Source: CF-46 sp963760735
Lineage (GTDB): Bacteria > Chloroflexota > Limnocylindria > Limnocylindrales > CSP1-4
DNA length: 64,000 nt
Direction of reading: 5' to 3'
Assembly (NCBI GenBank): GCA_963760735.1
Contig: CAVXEB010000004.1
Coordinates: forward strand, 1,178,001 to 1,242,000
Below the pieces are notes generated by a model that saw only the letters and a program-made list of their open reading frames with translations, did no database searches and was not told the origin of the DNA. Both the position numbers and the translations under genes were made by a program. Shown here in pieces: positions 16,341-26,208 of the stretch (within the stretch, counting starts at the first letter, position 1; each line of letters opens with the position of its first letter).

Positions 16341-17443
16341 GCGCGGATCTCCTGGTGGTCGACCCGGTCGATCAGGGCCCGGACGTCGTCGGCGAGACGG
16401 CTCGCACCGACGAGGTGGGCCCACACGCCGTCGGCGACGATCGTACCGTCCGAGGTGCCCGCCACCGATGGGCCCTCCTCGACTGCGAGGTGCCCGTCGA
16501 CCGGCCGGACGAGGAGATCGTCCGGGCCGAGGCTGATCGACTCGCCGGTCTGGACGACCCGCCCGTGGGCGCCGCCCGCGTCGCCGCCGGCCAGCGCGTC
16601 GAGGAGGGCGGACCAGCCGCCGAGATCGCTCCAGCCGACATCCATGGCCCCCATCACCACCCGGTGGTCGGCGGCTGCGCTCTCCATCACGGCCCGGTCG
16701 ATCGAGATCGGCGTGATCCGGTCGTAGGCGTTGGCGAGCGCGAGGTCGGAGCCGACGGCCTGGTCGATCAGCATCGGCAGCGGCGTGTACTTCTCGAGCG
16801 CGGCGCGGATCGCGTCACGACGCCAGGCGAACATGCCCGCGTTCCAGGCGATCCCCGGCATGTTCAGCAGCTCCCGGGCGCGAGCCTCGTTCGGCTTCTC
16901 CTCGAACGCGATCAGCGGGTAGGCCTTCAGTCCGTCGATCTCGCGTCCATGCAGTTGGTCCGGCCGGAGATACCCGTAGTCGGTCGACGGTGAGTCGGCC
17001 TGGACGCCGAGGGTCACCAGGGGAGTCTCGATCGAAAAGACGTCGTGCGTGAGCGATCGGGCGGCGGCGGCAATCACGTCACGGAACACGTCCTCGTCGG
17101 CGATCGCGTGGTCGGCCGGAAGGACCACCATCACCTCGTCGTCGGGCCGATCGATGACCGCGCTCGCGAGGGCGATCGCCGCGGCGGTGTTCCGGCCGGC
17201 GGGCTCGACGATCAGGTGGATCGACGGCACCTGCTCCTGGACCAGGTGGCCGTACTTGCGGTCGGTGACGCAGTAGATGTCGGACGGATCGCCGACGAGC
17301 GGCAGGACGCGGGCCACGGTCCGCTGGAGGAGCGTCTCGTCGCCGAGCAGCGGCAGGAAGGGCTTCGGGCGCTCCGGCCGGCTCAGCGGCCAGAGGCGGG
17401 TGCCGCCGCCACCGGCAAGGATCACGACGTACATCCCGGCCAT
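16337..17443 (-). CDS. manC: Mannose-1-phosphate guanylyltransferase
   Basis: 368 residues from ATG 17443 (a second ATG at 17434 gives the shorter start MYVVILAGG). The nucleotidyltransferase signature ILAGGGGTRLWPLSRPERPKPFLPL is intact (read here as GGGGTRLWPLSR followed by the KPF motif), with VEPAGRNTAAAIALAS, VLPADHAI, FEEKP and WNAGMFAWRRDA also typical. It makes GDP-mannose from GTP and mannose-1-phosphate for cell-surface glycans. It lacks the C-terminal cupin isomerase domain of bifunctional ManC; that role may be filled by the separate cupin at the end of the operon. Confidence 0.92.
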   Translation of the reverse strand: MAGMYVVILAGGGGTRLWPLSRPERPKPFLPLLGDETLLQRTVARVLPLVGDPSDIYCVTDRKYGHLVQEQVPSIHLIVEPAGRNTAAAIALASAVIDRPDDEVMVVLPADHAIADEDVFRDVIAAAARSLTHDVFSIETPLVTLGVQADSPSTDYGYLRPDQLHGREIDGLKAYPLIAFEEKPNEARARELLNMPGIAWNAGMFAWRRDAIRAALEKYTPLPMLIDQAVGSDLALANAYDRITPISIDRAVMESAAADHRVVMGAMDVGWSDLGGWSALLDALAGGDAGGAHGRVVQTGESISLGPDDLLVRPVDGHLAVEEGPSVAGTSDGTIVADGVWAHLVGASRLADDVRALIDRVDHQEIRA

Positions 17444-17566
17444 TCTATCGGCAGGGCCTCCGACGACCCGGACCGGACTGAAGTCCCGTATCGGTCGGGA
17501 CAGGCGGACCGCCCGGCCGGGGCCAGGGTTCCGGTTATCGTGCGGCTTTCGGGACGGGCAGGTACC

Positions 17567-17722
17567 GTGTCGCCCGAATTCCGGATCGAGACCGAGGATG
17601 CGGGCGACCTGATCATCCGGCGCCAGAATGGATCAGGAGCAGGCTCCCGTAGCGGCGTCGGACCGGGCGAACCGGTCGTCAACCGCTGGCACGAGAAGGC
17701 GAACCTGGTCCTCGTCGGCTGA
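17567..17722 (+). CDS. Possible small ORF in the manC-potD intergenic region
   Basis: The 312 nt between manC and the potD-like gene hold one plausible short frame: GTG 17567 to TGA 17720-17722, 51 codons, with VSPEFRIETEDAGDLIIRR at the start and RWHEKANLVLVG at the end. No signal peptide or domain is seen, and the upstream GGGCAGG is only a fair ribosome-binding site. It ends 33 nt before the next gene. The codon third positions are GC-rich but so is everything here; this may be chance. Nothing else is visible in this gap. Confidence 0.25.
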   Translation: MSPEFRIETEDAGDLIIRRQNGSGAGSRSGVGPGEPVVNRWHEKANLVLVG

Positions 17723-17755
17723 GGGTTCGCGTGGAACGAGGAGAAGACACGGACC

Positions 17756-18970
17756 GTGGATGAAGCACTGCGGCAATACCAGCAGGACCTCCTGAAGGCC
17801 CGTCTGAGCCGGCGGCGGTTCATGACGATGGCCGCGCTGGGAGGGACGAGCGCGTTCATCGCCGCGTGCGGAACCGGAAGCTCGACCCCGTCGCCAGTCG
17901 CTTCGACGCCGACCGCCAGCGAGGCCACGGAGCCCTCGGTGGCGCCGTCAGAGGTCGCCCAGACGTCGCCCGCCCCGAGCTACGAGCTCGAGAAGGAGTT
18001 CGATCTCTTCAACTGGTCGGAGTACTTCAGCCCCGACAACAAGACGACGTTCAGGACCGACTTCAGGCTCTCGGAATTCGTCGAGGACACCTACTCCTCG
18101 AACGACGAGCTCCTCGCGAAGCTCCAGGCCGGCGGCAAGGGCCAGTACGACGTTGCGGTCCCGACCGCGGAGTCCGTCGCCACCTTGTCGAGCGGCGGCT
18201 ACCTCCAGAAGCTCGACAAGAGTCGGCTTCCAAACCTGCAGTACATCAACCCGATGTTCCGGGGCCTGCCGTTCGACCCGAACGACGAGTACACCGTGCC
18301 GAAGGACTGGGGGACGACCGGGATCATCTACCGCGGCAAGGACGTGAAGGAGCCGGTGACGTCGTGGAAGGACTTCTTCGATCTCGCCACGACGAAATAT
18401 TCGGGCAAGACGCTCGTGGTCGATTCGCCGAGTGACGTGTTCGTCGCTCCCCTCCGGCTCCACGGATTCGACGTCAATACCGCCAAGACCGACGAGCTCG
18501 AGATCGCCCGCCAGGAGCTGTTGAAGCTCCGGCCACATCTCCAGTCGATCGACTCGGACCAGTACCCGCAGACGCTCCGTGATCGCGTCGCCGTCCTCGC
18601 CCTGGCCTGGAACGGGACGGCCTACTTGATGCAGCAAGAGGAGGAGAACAAGGACACCGGCTATGCCGTCCCGTCGGAGGGCACGATCATCTGGCTCGCT
18701 ACGTGGGTGCTGCTCGCCGACGCCCCGCATCCCAACGTCGCCTACGCCTTCCTCGACTGGATCCAGGATCCGCACGTCCAGGTCACGGAGAGCCTGTTCT
18801 CCGGCTACGCGAGCGCCAACGACGCGGCGAAGCCCCTCTTGCCGCCCGAGTTCGTCGACAACCCGGCCGTCTATGTGCCGGTTTCAGAGGCGCCGAACCT
18901 CTCGATCTCGACCGACCAGAGCGGCAACCAGCAGCGCGCCGACATCTGGGCGGAGTTCAAGCAGGGCTGA
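17756..18970 (+). CDS. PotD-like spermidine/putrescine-type ABC substrate-binding lipoprotein
   Basis: 404 residues from GTG 17756. The N-terminus LSRRRFMTMAALGGTSAFIAAC combines a twin-arginine motif with a lipobox (Cys38), followed by a Ser/Thr/Pro linker to about residue 75. The binding domain starts EKEFDLFNWSEYFSPDN and includes QYDVAVPTAESVATL, PKDWGTTGIIYRG, and VPSEGTIIWLATWVLLADAPHPN, all typical of PotD/PotF. No permease or ATPase genes adjoin it, so it must be an orphan or use components elsewhere. The polyamine specificity is inferred from the family only. Confidence 0.85.
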   Translation: MDEALRQYQQDLLKARLSRRRFMTMAALGGTSAFIAACGTGSSTPSPVASTPTASEATEPSVAPSEVAQTSPAPSYELEKEFDLFNWSEYFSPDNKTTFRTDFRLSEFVEDTYSSNDELLAKLQAGGKGQYDVAVPTAESVATLSSGGYLQKLDKSRLPNLQYINPMFRGLPFDPNDEYTVPKDWGTTGIIYRGKDVKEPVTSWKDFFDLATTKYSGKTLVVDSPSDVFVAPLRLHGFDVNTAKTDELEIARQELLKLRPHLQSIDSDQYPQTLRDRVAVLALAWNGTAYLMQQEEENKDTGYAVPSEGTIIWLATWVLLADAPHPNVAYAFLDWIQDPHVQVTESLFSGYASANDAAKPLLPPEFVDNPAVYVPVSEAPNLSISTDQSGNQQRADIWAEFKQG

Positions 18971-18985
18971 GCGCCTGCCAAGCGG

Positions 18986-19017
18986 CCGGCGGGCGGGACC
19001 CGTCGATCCCGCGCCGG
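18986..19017. terminator. Possible bidirectional hairpin between convergent genes
   Basis: Arms CCGGCG + CGGGA (18986-18991, 18994-18998) pair with TCCCG + CGCCGG (19007-19017), giving 11 bp interrupted by a 2-nt bulge and an 8-nt loop. It lies between the stop of the potD-like gene and the stop of the ZIP gene. No T-tract follows on either strand, so intrinsic termination is uncertain. Confidence 0.35.
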
Positions 19018-19020
19018 CGT

Positions 19021-19803
19021 TCAGTCGAGCAGGGTCAGCGCGAACGCGAGACCGAAGCCGAGGGTCGTGACGAGCCCGGCCGGCTTGCCCGCATGCTCGA
19101 AGGCCTCGGGGATCAGCGTGTCCGACAGCATCGTCAGGATCGCGCCGCCGGCGAACGCGAGGATGAACGCCTGCAGCTCGCCGCCGAACCCGCTGAGGGC
19201 CGCAGCGCCGACGAACGCGGCCACGGCCGACGCGGCGACGACGATCAGCCAGAGCCGGAGGATCCGGCCGCGCTCCCAGCCACCCTTCAACAGGCCAGTC
19301 GTCCCGGCGATGCCCTCCGGCAGGTTCGACATGAACACCGCCACGAGGAACGCGAAGCCGATCCCCTCGCCGGCCCCGAAGGTCAACCCGATCACGATCG
19401 ATTCCGGCACGCCGTCGAGCGCTGCACCGAGGACGATCGCAAGCCCCGATTCGGGCGACTTCGGCCCGTGCATCGAGCCCATGCCCGCCGCCCCCAGCCG
19501 GTCGATCGCCCGGTCGCCGAGGTAGAACGTGATCGAGCCCAGGGCGAGCCCGATCGCCATCGGCAGCTGGCCGCCCACATCGACGGCTACCTCGACCAGC
19601 TCGAACGCCACGGAGCTCACCAGGACGCCGGAGCCGAACGCCATGATCAGCCCGAGGGGTCGCTTCGCGACCGGCCGGACGATCGCGATCAGGGCGCCGA
19701 GGACGAGCGACGACGCCGCGAGGGCACCCCATCCGCCGGCCCCGAGCGCGTTCACGCCGGGGCGAGCGAGCCGATCGATTTCGAGGGCGTCGCCCGGGCT
19801 CAC
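19021..19803 (-). CDS. ZIP family divalent metal transporter
   Basis: 260 residues from GTG 19803, which overlaps the metK stop as GTGA; a shorter start at GTG 19755 is possible. It is an integral membrane protein; the ZIP motifs are DGVPESIVIGLTFGAGEG in the fourth helix region and SNLPEGIAGT in the fifth, including the metal-binding H/N-x-P-E pattern (here D-x-V-P-E and N-L-P-E). Only one His, in a loop SMHGPKSPESG, is available between the helices. ZIPs move zinc, iron or manganese into the cytoplasm; the metal is unknown. Confidence 0.82.
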   Translation of the reverse strand: MSPGDALEIDRLARPGVNALGAGGWGALAASSLVLGALIAIVRPVAKRPLGLIMAFGSGVLVSSVAFELVEVAVDVGGQLPMAIGLALGSITFYLGDRAIDRLGAAGMGSMHGPKSPESGLAIVLGAALDGVPESIVIGLTFGAGEGIGFAFLVAVFMSNLPEGIAGTTGLLKGGWERGRILRLWLIVVAASAVAAFVGAAALSGFGGELQAFILAFAGGAILTMLSDTLIPEAFEHAGKPAGLVTTLGFGLAFALTLLD

Positions 19804-21023
19804 GCCGCCGGAACGGGCTCCGGCTGGGCGATCCCGGCGTCGGCGGCGAGGACGGCCGCGCGGTCGGTGCGCTCCCAGGGCAGGTCGAGCTCGGGCCGAC
19901 CGAAGTGCCCGTACGCCGCGGTCTGGCGGTAGATCGGGCGGCGGAGGTCGAGCGCGGCGATGATCGACGCGGGCCGCAGGTCGAAGTGGCGCTCGATCAG
20001 GCGCTGAATGTCCGCGTCGGGGATCCGGCCGGTCCCGAACGACTCGACCGAGAACGAGATCGGATGGGCGATCCCGATGCCGTACGCGATCTCGACCTCG
20101 AACCGGTCGGCGAGCCCGGCCGCCACGACGTTCTTGGCCACCCACCGCGCGGCGTACGCGCCCGAGCGATCGACCTTCGTCGGATCCTTGCCCGAGAACG
20201 CGCCGCCGCCGTGACGGGCCATGCCGCCATAGCTGTCGACGATGATCTTGCGTCCGGTGAGCCCGGCGTCCCCCATCGGGCCGCCGGTGACGAAGCGGCC
20301 GGTCGGGTTGACGTGCATCACCGGGTCGGTGTCGCGCAGCTCCTGCGGGATCGACGGCAGGATCACCGCCTCGACGAGATCGTCATGGAGCCGGTCGGCA
20401 TGGACGTCCGGGTCGTGCTGGGCGGCGAGGACGACGGTCCGGACAGCCCTCGGGACGCCGTGCTGGTACTCGACCGTGATCTGGGTCTTGCCGTCCGGGC
20501 GGAGGTAGGGCAGCTGGCCGCTCTTCCGCGAGGCGGCCAGCTTCTGGGCCATCCGATGGGCCAGTGCGATCGGGAGCGGCATCAGCTCCGCGGTCTCGCG
20601 ACAGGCGAAGCCGAACATCATCCCCTGGTCGCCGGCACCGAGCTCGTGCGAGGCGACAGCCTCCCGCACCTCGAGCGCCGCGTCGACGCCCTGGGCAATG
20701 TCCGGCGACTGGCCCTTGACCGAGATCAGCGTGCCGCACGTCTCGTAGTCGAATCCGTACTCGGCCTTCGTGTAGCCAATGTCGCGCACCGTGTCACGGA
20801 CCACCGCCTGGAAGTCGACGTAGGTGTTCGTCGTGATCTCTCCGAGGACGATGACGAGACCCGTGGTCGTGGCGGTCTCGCAGGCGACGCGGGCACCGGG
20901 GTCCTCGCGGACGATCGCGTCGAGGATCGCGTCGGAGATCTGGTCGCACATCTTGTCGGGGTGGCCTTCGGTCACCGACTCGGACGTGAAGAGGTACTGG
21001 GACGCGTCGACGATGCTGGTCAT
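19800..21023 (-). CDS. metK: S-adenosylmethionine synthetase
   Basis: 407 residues from ATG 21023 with AGAGGGA upstream. The enzyme makes SAM from methionine and ATP. Signatures are FTSESVTEGHPDKMCDQISD at the N-terminus, GAGDQGMMFGFACRET, the metal/phosphate loop GGGAFSGKDPTKVDRSGAY and, near the C-terminus, YGHFGRPELDLPWE. Length matches the family. It is translationally coupled to the ZIP transporter and divergent from kynU, only 64 nt away. No SAM riboswitch is visible in that short gap. Confidence 0.97.
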   Translation of the reverse strand: MTSIVDASQYLFTSESVTEGHPDKMCDQISDAILDAIVREDPGARVACETATTTGLVIVLGEITTNTYVDFQAVVRDTVRDIGYTKAEYGFDYETCGTLISVKGQSPDIAQGVDAALEVREAVASHELGAGDQGMMFGFACRETAELMPLPIALAHRMAQKLAASRKSGQLPYLRPDGKTQITVEYQHGVPRAVRTVVLAAQHDPDVHADRLHDDLVEAVILPSIPQELRDTDPVMHVNPTGRFVTGGPMGDAGLTGRKIIVDSYGGMARHGGGAFSGKDPTKVDRSGAYAARWVAKNVVAAGLADRFEVEIAYGIGIAHPISFSVESFGTGRIPDADIQRLIERHFDLRPASIIAALDLRRPIYRQTAAYGHFGRPELDLPWERTDRAAVLAADAGIAQPEPVPAA

Positions 21024-21087
21024 GGATCCCTCTGCTGGTTGCGGGCGAGGGTATCACCGAGTCGGGCACGGCTAGACTCGGGAGCGC

Positions 21088-22335
21088 ATGGAAAGCGAGG
21101 CGAGCGCGTCGGCGGCGATCGACGCCGGGATCGATCCGGCCGTCCTCGACGCGGCTGACCCGCTCGCGGCCTTCCGCCACCGCTTCGTCATCCCCGACGC
21201 CGACCTCCTGTACCTCGACGGCAACTCGCTCGGCCGGCCGCCGCTCGCGGCCCTCGAGCGGCTGGCCCGGGTCGCCGCGGAGGAGTGGGCCGGGGAGCTG
21301 ATCCGGGGCTGGGACCACTGGCTGGACGAACCGCGCCGGGTCGGTGACCTGCTCGCGACGGCGATCCTCGGCGCGGCGCCGGACACGGTGGCGATCTGCG
21401 ACTCCACGACGGTCGACTTCTACCGGCTCGCGAGCGCCGCCCTGGATGCGCGTCCGGATCGGCGGTTCGTCGTCACCGACCGGTCGAACTTCCCGACCGA
21501 CCGCTACGTCCTGGAGGCGCTGGCGCGGGATGGTGGCCGGGAGATCGCCTGGCTGGACCCGGACCCGATCGACGGGCCGACGGTCGACGACGTGGCCGCG
21601 ACCCTCGCGGCCCATCCGCGTGACGTCGCGCTCTTGACCCTGAGCCACGTCAACTACCGGTCCGCCGCGATCGCGGACCTGCCGGCGATCACGGCCCTCG
21701 CCCACGACGCTGGCGCGCTCGTCCTCTGGGACCTGTCGCACTCCGCCGGCTCGATCCCCGTCGGGCTCGCCGAGCACGACGTCGACCTCGCGGTCGGCTG
21801 CACGTACAAGTACCTGAACGGCGGCCCGGGCGCGCCGGCGTACCTCTACATCCGGCCGGACCTGCGGGCCGTCCTGAGCAACCCGATCCAGGGCTGGTTC
21901 GGCCAGGCGGACCAGTTCGAGATGGGCCAGGGCTTTCGGCCGAAACCCGGGATCGGCGGCTGGCTGACGGGCACGCCAGGGATCCTCGGGCTGGCGGCGG
22001 CCGAGGAGGGGATCAAGGTCTCGGCCGAGGCTGGCATCGACCGGATCCGCCGGAAGGGGGTCGACCTCACCGAGTACGCGATCGCGCTCCACGACGCGAT
22101 GCTGGCGCCGCTCGGCTTCACGCTCGGCAGCCCGCGAGCGGCGGCCCGGCGCGGCGCCCATGTCTCGATCCGACGGGCGGATGCACGCGACCTGACGCGG
22201 CGCATGATCGCGGCGGGCGTGATCCCGGACTTCCGGGCGCCGGACTTGATCCGCCTGGGGCTGTCCCCGCTGACGACGACCTTCACGGACGTCCGCCGCG
22301 CGTTCGACCGGATCGCGGAGCTGGCCATCGCCTGA
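21088..22335 (+). CDS. kynU: Kynureninase
   Basis: 415 residues from ATG 21088 with GGGAG five bases upstream. A PLP enzyme that cleaves kynurenine to anthranilate and alanine. Signatures: LYLDGNSLGRPP, SNFPTDRYVLE, WDLSHSAGSIPV (Asp215 contacts the cofactor), and CTYKYLNGGPGAPAYLY with the Schiff-base Lys241. The C-terminus VIPDFRAPDLIRLGLSPLTTTF is also typical. No other tryptophan-degradation gene (kynA, kynB) lies in the window, so it may act in degradation of imported kynurenine or with genes elsewhere. Confidence 0.93.
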   Translation: MESEASASAAIDAGIDPAVLDAADPLAAFRHRFVIPDADLLYLDGNSLGRPPLAALERLARVAAEEWAGELIRGWDHWLDEPRRVGDLLATAILGAAPDTVAICDSTTVDFYRLASAALDARPDRRFVVTDRSNFPTDRYVLEALARDGGREIAWLDPDPIDGPTVDDVAATLAAHPRDVALLTLSHVNYRSAAIADLPAITALAHDAGALVLWDLSHSAGSIPVGLAEHDVDLAVGCTYKYLNGGPGAPAYLYIRPDLRAVLSNPIQGWFGQADQFEMGQGFRPKPGIGGWLTGTPGILGLAAAEEGIKVSAEAGIDRIRRKGVDLTEYAIALHDAMLAPLGFTLGSPRAAARRGAHVSIRRADARDLTRRMIAAGVIPDFRAPDLIRLGLSPLTTTFTDVRRAFDRIAELAIA

Positions 22336-22512
22336 CCCAACGGCCGCGTCTGTCTCCGCAGATGCCCTTCCTGGCCCGGTACTGCGTTCGTCGCGGATGG
22401 GCGAGGCTGGCAAGGCGGCGGGGAGCAGCGGAGCGAGCGGGCTTGAAGGCCCGTGAGCGAGCAGCGCAGCGGCCAACGCAGTCCAGCGTCGTCCAGGCGC
22501 GGCAGCCCCTGC

Positions 22513-24190
22513 CTAGACCTCCATGCGGAGCTCTTCGAGGTCGAGGTCGCGCTCGACGACCCGGTAGATCTCGTCCGAGATGCCGCCACGTTCGCGGAGC
22601 ATCAGCAACGACTCCCGTTCGGCCTCGAGGACGGCGACCCGGATCTCACGATGCTCGATCAGCTCCTGCTCCTCCGCCTCGTTGTGCTCCTCCGGGTGCT
22701 TCTGCACCCGGGCGTGCCGCGTCCGGTCCTCGTACTGATCCCGGAGCCGGTCGATCAACGGGATGTGGTCGGGCCATTCGACCGCAAGGTCCTCGATCCG
22801 GGCAAGAGCAGCCTCCGAGGCGACGAGTCGGGCGTAGGCCTCCTCCTGGCCGGCGACCTTGCCGTCGTCGGCGATCCCCAGCCAGCGGATCAGGAGCGGC
22901 AGGGTGAGGCCCTGGCCGACGAGCGTTGCGAGGATCACCGCGAAGGTCAGGAAGATCACGAGATTGCGATCCGGGAAGGCGACCGGCAGAGCGAGGGCGG
23001 CGGCGAGCGACACGACGCCGCGCATCCCCGCCCAGCCGACCAGGAACACGAGGCGGGGTGGCGGCGCCGGGTCACGCTCCCGGATCTTCGCGCTGAGCAT
23101 CCGTGGCAGATAGGTCGCCGGAACGACCCAGACCAGCCGGGCGACGATCGCCGTCGCCGAGACCGCCGCGGCGAGCCCCAGGAGCTCGGCCGGGCTGTAT
23201 CCGCCCAGCCCGGCCAGGACCTGTGGGAGCTGAAGCCCGATCAGGATGAACACGGAGCCGTTGATGAGGAAGAGCAGGATCTGCCACCCCGCAACCCCGG
23301 AGAGCCGGACCTCCGAGCTCATCTGTCGCGGGGCCTTCTGCCCGACATAGATCCCGGTCGTGACGACCGCCAGCACGCCCGAAAGGCCCGAGCTGCGTGG
23401 CCGGCAGATAGACGACCAGGGGCGCGAGGAATGTCAGGACGATGGAAAAGACGGGATCGTCGACCTTGCGCACGACCCAGGCGGTCACCACGCCGAATCC
23501 GAGACCCAGGACGACTCCCCCGATGGCCGCAACGACGAACGTCGAACCGGCATCGACGAGGGAGAAGCCGCCGAGCATCGCTGCCACGCTCGCGACCCGG
23601 TACGCGACGAGCGCCGTCGCGTCGTTCAGGAGGCTCTCGCCCTCGAGGATCGTGACGATCCGCCGGGGCACGCCCAGGCGCTGGAAGATCGCCGTCGCGG
23701 CGACGGCGTCCGGCGGGGCCACGATCGCGCCGAGCGTCAGGGCGGCCGCCCACGGCATGGTCGGGACCAGAGCGTGGACCACGTAGCCGACGACGAACAT
23801 CGTGAAGAGGACGAGCCCGACCGCGAGCAGGAGGATCGGCCGGAGGTTGGCCCGAAGGTCGCGGATCGAGGTGAAGAAGCCCGCCGCGAAGAGGATCGGC
23901 GGCAGGAACAGGAGGAAGACGACGTCCGGGGCAAGCTCCACGGTCGGCAGCCCCGGGATGAAGCCGATCGCGAGCCCGCCGAGGACGAGAAGGATCGGAT
24001 ACGGGATGCCGAGCCGGCGGGCGACGATCGCGAGGGCCGTCGCCGCGATCAGGAGGGCGAGGAGCAACTCGATCGATTCGCTTGCAACGGCACCGACCTC
24101 GCCCGCGCCGAGGCCGGGGCCCGGGTCGATGCCCGCGGCGCCCGCCGCTCCGAGGGAGCTCACGATCGAGGCCAGCGCCGGACCGATCAC
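22513..24190 (-). CDS. NhaP-type Na+(K+)/H+ antiporter, with an apparent +1 frameshift
   Basis: GTG 24190 (GTGA overlap with the S9 peptidase stop) opens a CPA1 antiporter: SIELLLALLIAATALAIVAR, VFLLFLPPILFAAGF, GAIVAPPDAVAATAIFQRL, LEGESLLNDATALV. Near 23385 the frame breaks after VVYLPATQLG and resumes as LSGVLAVVTTGIYVG in another frame, running through WAGMRGVVSLAAALALP to the stop at 22513. Shortening a GGG run by one base rejoins them, and the span of 1678 nt is one over a multiple of three. About 558 residues when corrected. The C-terminal ~110 residues are a charged cytoplasmic tail rich in Glu and Arg. Either a sequencing error or a recent loss. Confidence 0.82.
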
Positions 24191-26208
24191 CCGGTCTGTT
24201 CTGCCTCGGGCGCCGCGACGACGCTCCCATCGAGGAACGCGACCTCGACCGGCTCGATCGCGTCGGCCGGGTCGAAGCCGAAGACCTGGCCGTAGAACGA
24301 CAGCTCGGTCTCGAACGCGCGGATGATGTTCGCCGCGCTCCGGAAGCCGTGGTCCTCGCCCGGGAACAGGACATAGGCGTGTGGCAGGTGCCGCTCCCAG
24401 AGGACGTCGACGATCTGCTCGGCCTGGGCCGGCGGAACGATCCGGTCCTCGGCGCCCTGCAGGATGAGGACGGGGCACGAGATCCGGTCGGCGAAGTTCA
24501 AGGGCGAGCGGTCGTGGTAGAGGTCCTTCCGCTCCGGGTACGGCCCGATCAGCCGGTCGAGGTAGCGCGACTCGAACTTGTGGGTCTCCTTCACGAACGT
24601 CTCGAGGTCGCCGATCCCGAAGTAGCTGACCCCGGCCGAGAACGCGTCGCTGAACGTGACCGCGCAGAGCGTCGTGTAGCCGCTGGCGCTCCCGCCGCGG
24701 ATCGCCAGGCGTTCGCCGTCGACGATCCCCTGCTCCGCGAGCCAGCGGGCGCCGGCCACGCAATCCGCCAGGTCGACGACGCCCCACTCCCCCTCGAGGC
24801 GCTTGCGGTAGTCGCGGCCGTATCCGGTCGACCCGCCGTAGTCGACGTCGAGGACCGCGAACCCGCGGCTCGTGAACAGCTGGATGGCCACGGTGAACGC
24901 CGTGGATGCCTCCGCCGTCGGGCCGCCGTGGCTGGTGACGATCAGGGGCGGCCGCTCGCCCGCCGGTCCCCGCGCCGCCCGGCTCACCGGCCGGTACAGG
25001 AAGCCGAAGGCGGTGCGGTCGCCGTCGGTCGGGAACTCGATCGGCTCGCAGATCGAGACGTCGGCAGGATCTGCAACGAGTGCGGTGGACCGCCTCAGCT
25101 CCGTCGCCGACCCGGTCCCGAGGTCCAGCTCGACGATCGCCCACGGTCGATCCGGGCTCGCCGCCCGGAAGACGGCGTGATCGGCGTCGACCGCGACGTA
25201 GCCCATCTGGGTGAAGGGCAGGTCGATCACCCGCGCCGTCCCGTCCGCCGCGATCCGGTACAGCCGGTCCCGGCCGCCGCCCCGGCCGATGGCGACGATC
25301 GAGCCGTCTCCGACGAACGCGTAGTGGGTGAGCGCGAAGACCCAGTCGGCAAAGGCGAACTCGGCCTCGACGGGCTCGCTCGCCCGCTCCACCCGGTCGC
25401 CCGGCCCGAGCCGGAAGAGGTTCATCCAGCCGTCCGGCTCGGCCACGAAGTGGAGGACGCCCGACGGCGACCACCGCGGCTGGGCGACCCAGTCCGACGG
25501 ACTGCCGGCGACCACCCGCGGATCGATCGGGTGGCCGCGATCGTCGACGCCGGCGACGACGAGCTCCGTCCCGTCCCATGGCAGGTTCGGGTGGTCCCAG
25601 CGAAGCCAGGACAGCCGGGTTCCGTCGGGCGACAGGCGCGGCGACGAGAAGAAGTCGGAGCCCTCGGCGAGGACCGAGACCTCACCGCTCCCGAGGTCGA
25701 TCGCGACGACCGCGTTCTCGGCCTCGCCGTGCCGGGCGAGCGTGTCGGGATCGTGATCCTCACGGATCGCCAGGATCCGGTTCCGCGCGCGGTCCACGCT
25801 CAGGTCGGCGAAGCGCCAGGCGTGGCCCTCCGGCGTGAGCGGCTCGAGGACCTCGGGCGCCGTGATCCGATGCAGCCGGCCGGTGCCGAAGTCCGAGACG
25901 ACGACGACCTCGTCGGCGAGGAGGTAGGCACCCCCGCCGTACTCGTGGACCCGGCAGCGGGCGTTGAACCCCTCGGGCGTCAGCCGCGTCGCGGAGCCGT
26001 CGGCTCCGAGCAGGACGAGGACCTGGCGCCCGCCCTCCTCCGCGCGGCCCTCGAGCCACCAGCGCCGGCCGCCGGCCGCGCCGATCTCGCCGAACACGAT
26101 CGCCCCGCGCGTGAGGAGCTCGATCGCGAACGGCGAGGGCCACGCACCAAACGGAACGACCGGCAGGGAGTCGGCGGCCGTTGCCGCGTCTACGTCCCGT
26201 GCTGCCAC
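24187..26208 (-). CDS. S9 family prolyl-oligopeptidase-like serine peptidase
   Basis: 673 residues from GTG 26208, overlapping the end of ahcY by 19 nt. Residues about 40-400 form a beta-propeller with WD40-like units (SPRLSPDGTRLSWLRWDHPN, AQPRWSPSGVLHFVAEPDG). The C-terminal hydrolase domain has LIVTSHGGPTAEAS, the nucleophile elbow GGSASGYTTL, the acid in LQGAEDRIVPP and the catalytic His in GEDHGFRSAAN. No signal peptide, so probably a cytoplasmic dipeptidyl or acylaminoacyl peptidase. Coupled to ahcY and the antiporter by overlap, though a functional link is not obvious. Confidence 0.88.
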   Translation of the reverse strand: MAARDVDAATAADSLPVVPFGAWPSPFAIELLTRGAIVFGEIGAAGGRRWWLEGRAEEGGRQVLVLLGADGSATRLTPEGFNARCRVHEYGGGAYLLADEVVVVSDFGTGRLHRITAPEVLEPLTPEGHAWRFADLSVDRARNRILAIREDHDPDTLARHGEAENAVVAIDLGSGEVSVLAEGSDFFSSPRLSPDGTRLSWLRWDHPNLPWDGTELVVAGVDDRGHPIDPRVVAGSPSDWVAQPRWSPSGVLHFVAEPDGWMNLFRLGPGDRVERASEPVEAEFAFADWVFALTHYAFVGDGSIVAIGRGGGRDRLYRIAADGTARVIDLPFTQMGYVAVDADHAVFRAASPDRPWAIVELDLGTGSATELRRSTALVADPADVSICEPIEFPTDGDRTAFGFLYRPVSRAARGPAGERPPLIVTSHGGPTAEASTAFTVAIQLFTSRGFAVLDVDYGGSTGYGRDYRKRLEGEWGVVDLADCVAGARWLAEQGIVDGERLAIRGGSASGYTTLCAVTFSDAFSAGVSYFGIGDLETFVKETHKFESRYLDRLIGPYPERKDLYHDRSPLNFADRISCPVLILQGAEDRIVPPAQAEQIVDVLWERHLPHAYVLFPGEDHGFRSAANIIRAFETELSFYGQVFGFDPADAIEPVEVAFLDGSVVAAPEAEQTG

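Noticed and set aside
21024..21087. A SAM riboswitch upstream of metK
   Set aside because: Only 64 nt separate metK from the divergent kynU, too short for any SAM riboswitch class, and no aptamer-like sequence is present.
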